Part shown: positions 57,364 through 64,000 of the stretch, piece after piece
Numbering within the stretch: the first letter of the stretch is position 1
How the letters are laid out: the number at the start of each line of letters is the position of its first letter
Assembly: GCF_015354575.1 (NCBI RefSeq)
Contig: NZ_JACAFQ010000010.1
Span: 78,487-142,486, forward strand
Source of the DNA: Pseudomonas sp. UFMG81
GTDB lineage: Bacteria; Pseudomonadota; Gammaproteobacteria; Pseudomonadales; Pseudomonadaceae
Reading direction: 5' to 3'
DNA length: 64,000 nucleotides
Position numbers and translations under genes: made by a program
Notes under the pieces: generated by a model
The model's database searches: none
What the model saw: only the letters and a program-made list of their open reading frames with translations
What the model was told of the DNA's origin: nothing

Positions 57364-58517
57364 CCTTCACCCCCCATGAACATGCCTATCAACGGCACGA
57401 TCAGCAGGGTGCTGATGGCCATGGACATGACATTGCCGATGTAACCGTGCATGTAGCCTGGCAGGCGCTGGCTGATCGCCGCCGCCAACGGTGGCGCCAG
57501 CAGTGCCCCCAGGACCGCGCTGGCCACCACCACTTGCCAGCTGCCCCCCAGCGTGAGAACAGCCGCCGGCACGATCGAGACGATGGGAATATAGGTGGGG
57601 TACCAACCACGCTGTATCCACTGCCGACGCCAGAGCAGCACCCCGACCAGTGAGGCGAGTGCCTGCCCGGCCACGATATGCAGTACCAGTTGCGAGCCGT
57701 ACGCCGGCGCCCCGGGCGCCAATCCATAAGCCAGGAACACGCCCAGCAGGAGCCCGAGGCTTGCCAGTTCATTACCAAAGAACGGTGCTTCGCTGAAATC
57801 GGCCAGGACCCGGCGGAGTGTCCACACCACGCCGTAGTTCGGGCTCGATGCCGCCGGACTGGTGGGCATAACCGGACGCTGGCCACCGCGTACCAGCGCA
57901 GCGAAGCGCCTGCATAGCAGGAAGGCCAGCGCACTGGCCAGGGCCATACCCAGGACGTTGCCGACCACCACCGGCCACTGCAACGGGTAACACAGGTAGT
58001 TGACCAGCAGCAGGCTGGCAGGTGTCACCAGCAGTGCACCGAGCACAGCGCCACTGACCGTCACTCGCCAGCCACCACCGAACAGCAGCACCATGGCAGC
58101 GGGCAGAGAGACGAACGCCACGAAGGTCGGTTGCCAACTGCCGCTGTTGAGTGTCCAACCCCAAAGTGCATGGCTGAGCAACAGGCCGAGCAACGAACTG
58201 GTGAACAGCCAAGGCCACAGGCCTGTGCCATAGCAGATGGCAAAGCCTTGCCAGCGATGCCCCCGTAGATGGGCCCAGTGCGCAAGACTTGCACCCAGCA
58301 GCAGGCCGAGGGCTGGCAGCTCGTGTTTGTAGAAGGCGACTTCGCTGATATCACCGATGATCCAACGCAGCCGGCTCAGGGGCTGGTCGAGGGTCGCGGT
58401 GAGTTGCGAGTAGTCTGGCCACTGGCCAAGCGCAAGGCTGGCAACCAGCAGCGCGACCAGGCTGCCCAGGATCAGTGCCGGTGTACGCTGGCGAAATGAT
58501 GGAAGGGTCTGTTCCAC
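57360..58517 (-). CDS. Polytopic membrane protein with internal duplication, function unknown
   Basis: 385 residues and about ten membrane helices; I do not recognise the family. It contains two clear repeats: GDISEVAFYKHELPALGLLL against ADFSEAPFFGNELASLGLLL, and GGGWRVTVSGAVLGALL against GGSWQVVVASAVLGALL. It begins 12 bases after the amidase gene and overlaps the asparaginase-like gene by four bases. Transport of the pathway's substrate or product is a plausible role, inferred only from position and topology. Confidence 0.82.
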   Translation of the reverse strand: MEQTLPSFRQRTPALILGSLVALLVASLALGQWPDYSQLTATLDQPLSRLRWIIGDISEVAFYKHELPALGLLLGASLAHWAHLRGHRWQGFAICYGTGLWPWLFTSSLLGLLLSHALWGWTLNSGSWQPTFVAFVSLPAAMVLLFGGGWRVTVSGAVLGALLVTPASLLLVNYLCYPLQWPVVVGNVLGMALASALAFLLCRRFAALVRGGQRPVMPTSPAASSPNYGVVWTLRRVLADFSEAPFFGNELASLGLLLGVFLAYGLAPGAPAYGSQLVLHIVAGQALASLVGVLLWRRQWIQRGWYPTYIPIVSIVPAAVLTLGGSWQVVVASAVLGALLAPPLAAAISQRLPGYMHGYIGNVMSMAISTLLIVPLIGMFMGGEG

Positions 58518-58529
58518 GGTAACCCCTCC

Positions 58530-59426
58530 TCAGCGCGGCATCGGCGCATGCAGCCGATAGCCCAGGGTGGCGTCATAGAGATCGGTACGCCGATCACGGG
58601 GCAGGTCGTTGAGGCTGTTCCAGATCGGCGCGGAGCGTGCGCTGCTGAGGTCGACGTCGGCGTAGAGGATGCATTCCTCCTCGGCATTGGCCACGTCACC
58701 GATGGGCCAGCCGTTGGTACCGGCGATCAGCGAGCAGCCGAGGAAACGACCACCGCGCTCATGGCCAATACGGTTGGCGGCTGCGATATAGACGTTGTTG
58801 ACGTGGGCGGCGGTCATGGTGAGGTAGGAGGCCATGCAGCGGCCGGCCTCGTCGAACAGGGGCGGCGGCGTCCATACCCAGTTGTTCAGGCTGCAGATGA
58901 TATCGGCCCCCTGGGCGGCCATGAGCCGTGGCACCTCCGGGAACCAGATGTCCCAGCAGATCAACAGACCGATTCGCCCGATGGGCGTTTCGAATACTGG
59001 GAAACCCAGATCGCCGGGCGTGAACCAGAGCTTTTCCTGGTTCCACAGATGCGCTTTGCGGTAATGCCCGAGCAAGCCGTCAGGCCCGTACAGCACGGCG
59101 CTGTCATAGAGTTTGAGGCCATCGCGCTCGGCGAAGCCCGCTGCCAGGTAGACTTGGTGCTCGTGGGCGAACTGCGCCCAGGCCCGCACAGTTGGGCCCT
59201 CATGGAGCAGCTCGGCGTGGGCATAGGCTTCTGCTCGTGACTGGAAGGTATAGCCCGTGTTGGCCAGCTCTGGCAGGACGATCAGGTTGGCGCCTTCGCT
59301 AACCGCTTGCCGGGCCAATGCTAACCCTCTGTTCAAATTGCTGGCGCAATGCTCCACGCCGACTTGGGGGTCGTATTGAATGACGGCTATGCGTACAGGG
59401 CTGATAGAGAGGTTTTGTTGCTGCAT
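58530..59426 (-). CDS. Nitrilase-superfamily amidase
   Basis: 298 residues. The Glu-Lys-Cys triad is visible: E53 in VLPELANTGY, K124 in YRKAHLW and C157 in LICWDIWFPE. Such enzymes hydrolyse amides or N-carbamoyl groups. Paired with the upstream amino-acid-monooxygenase-type flavoenzyme, it probably hydrolyses the amide that enzyme makes, as DavA does after DavB or IaaH after IaaM. Its ribosome binding site (AAAGGAAG) lies within a strong hairpin. Confidence 0.88.
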   Translation of the reverse strand: MQQQNLSISPVRIAVIQYDPQVGVEHCASNLNRGLALARQAVSEGANLIVLPELANTGYTFQSRAEAYAHAELLHEGPTVRAWAQFAHEHQVYLAAGFAERDGLKLYDSAVLYGPDGLLGHYRKAHLWNQEKLWFTPGDLGFPVFETPIGRIGLLICWDIWFPEVPRLMAAQGADIICSLNNWVWTPPPLFDEAGRCMASYLTMTAAHVNNVYIAAANRIGHERGGRFLGCSLIAGTNGWPIGDVANAEEECILYADVDLSSARSAPIWNSLNDLPRDRRTDLYDATLGYRLHAPMPR

Positions 59427-59462
59427 GGCGGCTTCCTTTTTTGGTTGTTATGGAAGGCCGCC
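59427..59462 (-). promoter_or_regulatory. Hairpin sequestering the amidase ribosome binding site
   Basis: On the minus strand GGCGGCCTTCC pairs with GGAAGCCGCC (one bulged C) around a 15-base A-rich loop. The 3' arm contains the AGGAAG Shine-Dalgarno sequence and ends next to the ATG. It could be a translational switch. Confidence 0.55.
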
Positions 59463-59561
59463 AGTAAAGCGAGAAGCGCCTAGGGAGCAGTAGTCTGGAG
59501 ATTCCCTTGGCTGCGCAGGAGATGATCAAGCTTTTTGGAAGAAACATCCTAGGAAGTTGTT

Positions 59562-61508
59562 TCACCCCGCTTGTGAGCGCACCTGATAGTGGGGGTAGTG
59601 GGCGAGCGTGAAGCCGCCATTGAAGTGTGCAGCCGTTTCCCTGCAAAGATTGATCACCGTATCGATGGCCGTGCGCAGGCAAGGCTCGGTCCAGCCAGCA
59701 TCGACAGAAAACGACTCACCCGCAAGATAGAGCCCTGAGATGCCTGCTGTGTCACGGTTGTACTTCATCAGGCCCACGGCGTCGTAATAGGTGCCCGGAC
59801 GGTACAATTTCGCACAGCCCAACGCATTTCGATCTGTCATCCACCGTTGTACCCGAATGTTTCGAGTGTCGATGTAGGGTGAAATCGGTTCACCGATATT
59901 GGTGCACCGCAACAAGATTCTATCGAGCTCCTTCACGCACTTGTCCACCAGCTCACTGTCGGTAAACACGGCCAGCTTGGTAGCGTCATCTTCCCAGGTG
60001 TAACTGAGTAAAATGCAGTCATTGGCGTAGCTGTCGTTGTAGCGATAGGCATAGACATCGTGGATGAAGCTGTCAGTGACCAGTATCTGTGGCATATGCG
60101 GATTACGGTCGAGAAATGCCTTGTGCAGTGGCGCATAAACCTTGCAGCTCGTTTCCCAATGGGCGTGCCTCCAACCATCGATGATCGTTTGCGGCAGCAT
60201 CTGCCGGGTGAAGCCTTCAAGTCGCATTCCGGTCTCGATCAACCATGAAGGCGTGGTAAGCACCACACTGTCGAACACCTCGCTCAGCTGTCGTACCTTG
60301 ACCGGGTTGCTATGGTGCCAGCGGTAATCAACCCGTATCTGGCCGGCGGCAAGTTTGCTTAGCCCAACGACCGAGCTGTCCGTCAGCAAGCCGTCCTCAC
60401 GGGTCACGCATTGCTTGTACAACGAAGTGCCCAGTTCTTCGATATCCATGAACAACAGGGACTCATCCATCGCAGCAAGCCCTTGATAGGCCGGAGCCTG
60501 GAAATGCAGTCCCCTGCTGTCTGCAAGCGTGTCGACGTTACGATAGGGCGCGGCTAGAGGCACGCCGTCTTCGTTCACTCGCCCATGGACCAGTTGCAGA
60601 TGGCTGCTGAAGCCGAAGATTGCAGTGCGTAATGGGTATAGGCAGCAGACGTCGTAGAATGCGCCCCAACTGCCATCACCAATGCCGATTGCATAGAAGA
60701 TCGCAGACTCGTCGGCGTCCATGCCGAGGCCGCCGAAGTCGCCAGGCACAGCGGGATCCCAGACGTCTTGCGCAGACAAGTGCACCAGATCACGAAACGA
60801 CATTTTGTGGTAGCGCTCGACGATCGCCGACCACATGGTTTCCCATCCCTCTGTGCCATAGACGCGAGCAACCTGTTCGGCAAACCGCTCGGCAAAGCGT
60901 TGCCATTTACCGTGAATGCTCTGCAGTACATCTGTGGGTGGTGGCGTGTGACCTTCAGGGTTCTTCCAGATGAGCAGCTTCGGCTCACCCTCACCTTCGA
61001 GCTGGCCTTCACGCAGGTAGATGCCTGTGGCATTGACCCATGGCGTGCCAGGGTTCGGGAAGTCCGATAGGTGCAGATTGAAGAGGTTGGCGTAATAGGC
61101 CATCAATGATCGGCCAGCCTTTGGTGGTTCACCGGTCCTATTGAAGAAAGGCATGCGCATGGCGCCCATCTCGAACGGTGCAGTGATATGGGTGGGATCG
61201 TTGCTGTTGTTGACCACTGTAAGGTGGCGACCGCCAATCCGTTGTGCCCGTTCGATCAAAGTGATGCGGGAAAAACCGCAGCGTAGCAGTTCACGGGCTA
61301 CGGTGAGGCCCGTGATACCCGCACCGATGATGCAGATCCGATGTTCCGGTCGGGTGGCCTGGGCAACTCCACCTTGTTGCTCGACGAGGCGACGGTAGTC
61401 GAAGCACAGGTCCGGTGGATTGGGAAAGCGCGCTGCCCAAGGTAGAGCCGCAGAAGTTGGCTCGATATCAAGGTCGGCGGGATGGTTGTGCGTCGATCCG
61501 ATGGTCAT
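59562..61508 (-). CDS. Flavin amine oxidase, L-amino acid 2-monooxygenase/oxidase type
   Basis: 648 residues. The FAD fold opens with ICIIGAGITGLTVARELL near 58-75. E113-MGAMRMP with R118 is the substrate-carboxylate motif shared by tryptophan 2-monooxygenase, lysine monooxygenase DavB and phenylalanine oxidase. The C-terminal FAD segment is LYLAGESFSVDAGWTEPCLR. Enzymes of this group turn an amino acid into a shortened amide with CO2 loss, or oxidatively deaminate it. It is longer than IaaM or DavB (about 560), with an N-terminal extension as in phenylalanine oxidase. It is first in the operon with a nitrilase-type amidase. Confidence 0.85.
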   Translation of the reverse strand: MTIGSTHNHPADLDIEPTSAALPWAARFPNPPDLCFDYRRLVEQQGGVAQATRPEHRICIIGAGITGLTVARELLRCGFSRITLIERAQRIGGRHLTVVNNSNDPTHITAPFEMGAMRMPFFNRTGEPPKAGRSLMAYYANLFNLHLSDFPNPGTPWVNATGIYLREGQLEGEGEPKLLIWKNPEGHTPPPTDVLQSIHGKWQRFAERFAEQVARVYGTEGWETMWSAIVERYHKMSFRDLVHLSAQDVWDPAVPGDFGGLGMDADESAIFYAIGIGDGSWGAFYDVCCLYPLRTAIFGFSSHLQLVHGRVNEDGVPLAAPYRNVDTLADSRGLHFQAPAYQGLAAMDESLLFMDIEELGTSLYKQCVTREDGLLTDSSVVGLSKLAAGQIRVDYRWHHSNPVKVRQLSEVFDSVVLTTPSWLIETGMRLEGFTRQMLPQTIIDGWRHAHWETSCKVYAPLHKAFLDRNPHMPQILVTDSFIHDVYAYRYNDSYANDCILLSYTWEDDATKLAVFTDSELVDKCVKELDRILLRCTNIGEPISPYIDTRNIRVQRWMTDRNALGCAKLYRPGTYYDAVGLMKYNRDTAGISGLYLAGESFSVDAGWTEPCLRTAIDTVINLCRETAAHFNGGFTLAHYPHYQVRSQAG

Positions 61509-61515
61509 GATCTCG

Positions 61516-61540
61516 GGTTCTCCGTTGAGGATGAGGAACC
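61516..61540 (-). promoter_or_regulatory. Possible hairpin at the amine oxidase ribosome binding site
   Basis: GGTTC and GAACC on the minus strand can pair, extendable by a few weaker pairs, with the GGAG Shine-Dalgarno sequence in the 3' arm. It is weaker than the stem before the amidase gene. Confidence 0.35.
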
Positions 61541-61618
61541 TGAGCGTGCCTAAACCAGCGGAGGTGGGAGCGGTAGATGCTTATTGACGAAGATGACTGG
61601 CACGGCTTGATCAAATGC

Positions 61619-61674
61619 AATCGCCGGCATGCCGGCTCCCACAAACATCGTGGGAACCGGCTTGCCGGCGATGG
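61619..61674. repeat. REP hairpin
   Basis: AATCGCCGGCATGCCGGCTC and its inverted partner lie between the acetolactate synthase stop codon and the amine oxidase start, so they probably act at the 3' end of the acetolactate synthase transcript. Confidence 0.85.
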
Positions 61675-61685
61675 TTTGCTACGGA

Positions 61686-63329
61686 TTAGACCGTCAGCGC
61701 GCGCTCACGCAGCTCGCTGTTGAGGATGCGGTCGTTCTCGCTGTAGTCGACCGGGCAGTCGATCACGTGCACGCCCGGGGTCTTGATGCAGTGCTCCAGC
61801 AGCGGCAGGAAGCCTTCGGCGCTTTCCACGCGGTGGCCGTTGGCACCGTAGGCTTCGGCGTACTTGACGAAGTCCGGGTTGCCGTAGTCCAGGCCGAAAT
61901 CGGTGAAGCCCATGTTGGCCTGCTTCCAGCGGATCATGCCGTAGCCGTCGTCGCGCAGGATCACCACGGTCAGGTGCATGCCCAGACGTACTGCGGTTTC
62001 CAGCTCCTGGCTGTTCATCATGAAGCCGCCGTCGCCGCACACCGAAATCACTGGGCGGTCCGGGTAGACCAGGTGCGAGGCCATGGCCGATGGCAGGCCG
62101 GCGCCCATGGTTGCCAAGGCGTTGTCCAGCAGTACGGTGTTGGGCTTGTGGGCCTTGTAGTTACGGGCGAACCAGATCTTGTAGATGCCGTTGTCCAGGG
62201 CGACGATGCCTTCGGACGGCAAGGCGCGACGGATGTCGGCAACCATGCGCTGCGGGTAGATCGGGAAGCGGTCGTCGTCGGCGCCTTCGGCGATCTGCGC
62301 TTCATTGGCTTCGCGGATGGCCATCAGGCGGGTGAAGTCCCAGTGGCTGGTGTCGGTCAGCGCTTCGCTGATCTGCCACACGGCGTTGGCGATGTCGCCG
62401 ATCACTTCCACCTGTGGGAAGTACACCGCGTCCACTTCAGCGGAGCGGAAGCTCACGTGGATCACTTCGGTGCCGCCGCGGACCATGAAGAATGGCGGCT
62501 TCTCGATCACGTCGTGGCCGATGTTGACGATCAGGTCGGCGGCTTCGACGGCGCGGTGCACGAAGTCACCGGAAGACAGCGCAGCGTTGCCCAGGAAGCG
62601 TGGGTGGCGCTCGTCGACCACGCCTTTGCCCATCTGGGTGGTGATGAACGGGATGCCGGTCTTGTCGATCAGTTGCTTGAGAACCTTGGCGGTCATCTTG
62701 CGGTTGGCGCCGGCACCAATCACCAGGATCGGGTTGCGGGCGTTCTTCAGTTTCTCGACGGCGGCTTCGATGGCCACGTGCTCGGCCAGCGGGCGACGGT
62801 GCAGGCTGCGCGGGATCGGCAGAGCGTCGGTCTGCTCGGCGGCGATGTCTTCCGGCAGCTCAAGGTGCACGGCGCCCGGCTTTTCTTCTTCAGCCAGGCG
62901 GAAGGCTTCGCGCATGCGCGCCGGGATGTTGTCGGCGGAAGCGAACTGGTGGGTGTACTTGGTGATGGGGTCCATCATGCCGCACACGTCGATGATCTGG
63001 AAACGGCCCTGCTTGGACTTCTTGATCGGCTTCTGGCCGGTGATCATCATCATCGGCATACCGCCGAGATACGCGTAGGCGCTGGCGGTCACCAGGTTGG
63101 TGGCGCCGGGGCCGAGGGTCGACAGGCTGACGCCGGTCTTGCCGGTCAGGCGGCCGTAGGTGGCAGCCATGAAGCCTGCGGACTGTTCGTGGCGGGTCAG
63201 TACCAGCTTGATCTTCGACTTGCGCAGGGACTCGAGCAGGTCGAGGTTCTCCTCACCGGGAATGCCGAATACATACTCGACACCTTCGTTTTCCAGGCAT
63301 TGCACAACGACATCGGCGGCCTTGGCCAT
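61686..63329 (-). CDS. Acetolactate synthase, catabolic type (large subunit, no partner)
   Basis: 547 residues, TPP enzyme. The catalytic glutamate lies in VFGIPGEENLD near residue 26, and the TPP-magnesium motif starts GDGGFMMNSQELETAV. It should condense two pyruvates to acetolactate. No regulatory-subunit gene (IlvN/IlvH) lies beside it, which suits a catabolic enzyme, but other TPP-dependent 2-oxoacid enzymes of the family cannot be excluded. The ATG at 63329 gives MAKAADVVVQCLENEG, with TTGAGGTAAGAAGC upstream. Confidence 0.87.
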   Translation of the reverse strand: MAKAADVVVQCLENEGVEYVFGIPGEENLDLLESLRKSKIKLVLTRHEQSAGFMAATYGRLTGKTGVSLSTLGPGATNLVTASAYAYLGGMPMMMITGQKPIKKSKQGRFQIIDVCGMMDPITKYTHQFASADNIPARMREAFRLAEEEKPGAVHLELPEDIAAEQTDALPIPRSLHRRPLAEHVAIEAAVEKLKNARNPILVIGAGANRKMTAKVLKQLIDKTGIPFITTQMGKGVVDERHPRFLGNAALSSGDFVHRAVEAADLIVNIGHDVIEKPPFFMVRGGTEVIHVSFRSAEVDAVYFPQVEVIGDIANAVWQISEALTDTSHWDFTRLMAIREANEAQIAEGADDDRFPIYPQRMVADIRRALPSEGIVALDNGIYKIWFARNYKAHKPNTVLLDNALATMGAGLPSAMASHLVYPDRPVISVCGDGGFMMNSQELETAVRLGMHLTVVILRDDGYGMIRWKQANMGFTDFGLDYGNPDFVKYAEAYGANGHRVESAEGFLPLLEHCIKTPGVHVIDCPVDYSENDRILNSELRERALTV

Positions 63330-63567
63330 CTTGCTTCTTACCTCAAGTAATAGGACGGTGAAAGTCCAGAAATGCGCAGCACGGTACGCTGGCATCGCGC
63401 TGTCCGGGCGCTAGGATTGCCCCGAACCTAAGCCTTGACGCAGGGTGGAGGCGGGAAAGTCACGCCATCGGGCGGTATTAATTGTCGCACCCCTGGCGTG
63501 GTTTGGTGAGGTAACCGATGAACAAGGTAAGAGCAGCAAGCGGCGCTGCGATTGTCGGTTGACACAC

Positions 63568-63655
63568 CGTAGGAGCCAGCCTTACTGGCGAAGCGGGCCG
63601 CGCGGGGGTTGGCAGCGGCGCTACCGGTGTTCGCCAGCCAGGCCGGCGCCTACGG
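63568..63655. repeat. Inverted REP-like pair
   Basis: CGTAGGAGCCAGCCTTACTG and an inverted partner ending CGGCGCCTACGG. It lies in the 398-bp gap between acetolactate synthase and the rRNA operon end; no gene was seen there. Confidence 0.6.
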
Positions 63656-63682
63656 ATGGGTAGGATTTTTACCGCACAAAGA

Positions 63683-63718
63683 CAAAACCCCTACCTGCAT
63701 GTGCAGATAGGGGTTTTG
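63683..63718 (-). terminator. rRNA operon terminator
   Basis: CAAAACCCCTA and TAGGGGTTTTG form a long stem with an inner CTGCA/TGCAG hairpin, about 10 bases after the 5S gene. The stem ends in T-rich sequence when read on the minus strand. Confidence 0.85.
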
Positions 63719-63727
63719 CGAAATGAA

Positions 63728-63845
63728 TCTTGACGATGACCTACTCTCACATGGGGAAACCCCACACTACCATCGGCGATGCATCGTTTCACTGCTGAGT
63801 TCGGGATGGGATCAGGTGGTTCCAATGCTCTATGGTCGTCAAGAA
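63728..63845 (-). rRNA. rrf: 5S ribosomal RNA
   Basis: The minus strand matches the Pseudomonas 5S sequence from CTTGACGACCATAGAGC to GTAGGTCATCGTCAAG. The conserved internal loop with CCCGAACTCAG and the GCATCGCCGATGGTAGT arm are both present. Ends are estimated from pairing of the terminal stem (CTTGACGA with TCGTCAAG). Reading frames over this region are chance. Confidence 0.95.
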
Positions 63846-63973
63846 ATTCGGTTGCCGGTCTGTCTTTGCAGACAACCCAGCCAATTCGGATATGTGAATT
63901 TGTGAAGTTGCGAACTTTCGGTTCTTTCGTCTTCACCACCACAATCTGCAGTTGCAAATTGCTTGGGTGTTAT

Positions 63974-64000
63974 ATGGTCAAGCCTCACGGGCAATTAGTA
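63974..64000 (-). rRNA. rrl: 23S ribosomal RNA, 3' end (cut by window edge)
   Basis: The minus strand reads TACTAATTGCCCGTGAGGCT then TGACCAT, the 3' terminus of Pseudomonas 23S rRNA. The end near 63974 is estimated by alignment to the E. coli 3' end from memory. The 23S-5S spacer (63846-63973) carries short inverted repeats likely used in processing. Confidence 0.8.

Noticed and set aside
61598..61612. TGGCACGGCTTGATC as a sigma-54 promoter on the plus strand.
   Set aside because: The -12 GC is not at the required spacing and no plus-strand gene follows.
63723..63957. Short reading frames at the right end.
   Set aside because: They lie over the 5S rRNA gene and the 23S-5S spacer.

Overview
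The window comes from a Pseudomonas chromosome, most likely the P. putida group. The protein families point that way (GacS, OprH-PhoP-PhoQ, two-ATP-cone NrdA, EFDD-type RelA), as do the high-GC codon usage and the roughly twenty REP/REPIN palindromes in the intergenic gaps. Gene order relA-rlmD-cysM-(two-component pair)-gacS-ldhA and oprH-phoP-phoQ-dctA also matches Pseudomonas. The right edge runs into the 5S gene and the last bases of a 23S gene of an rRNA operon. No tRNA, transposase, phage structural gene or CRISPR array was seen.

Layout. 1-17.7 kb is core: mazG (cut by the left edge), relA, rlmD, cysM, a PirS/PirR-like pair, gacS, ldhA, small envelope and redox proteins, ttcA and sprT. 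17.9-26.7 kb holds dctA with a sigma-54 promoter, the oprH-phoP-phoQ operon behind a four-repeat PhoP box, a secreted dienelactone-hydrolase-type enzyme, a phosphopantetheinyl transferase and an RstBA-like pair. 26.7-31.9 kb is nrdA/nrdB with paired NrdR boxes and a DnaA box.

31.9-43.3 kb looks accessory: a large inverted repeat, a lone Bro-N protein, an autoregulated lone XRE regulator, an SDR/TetR divergent pair, and a six-gene operon (SbnA-like, SbnB-like, NAD_binding_9 flavoprotein, GST, LctP permease, MocR regulator). That operon should make L-2,3-diaminopropionate without any NRPS or siderophore synthetase nearby, and is the best candidate for an undescribed system.

43.3-51.6 kb is a hexuronate oxidation locus: porin, uronate dehydrogenase, aldarolactonase, DctPQM TRAP transporter, EamA exporter and aldose epimerase. 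GntR-type operators follow two TTGACA/GATAAT promoters. 51.7-56.3 kb carries a LysR regulator, a three-module flavin/ferredoxin fusion, a GST and a UPF0149 protein. 56.4-61.5 kb is a second candidate novel operon: an amino-acid 2-monooxygenase-type flavoenzyme, a nitrilase-type amidase, an internally duplicated membrane protein and an asparaginase-like protein lacking its usual nucleophile. A catabolic-type acetolactate synthase and the rRNA operon end complete the window.
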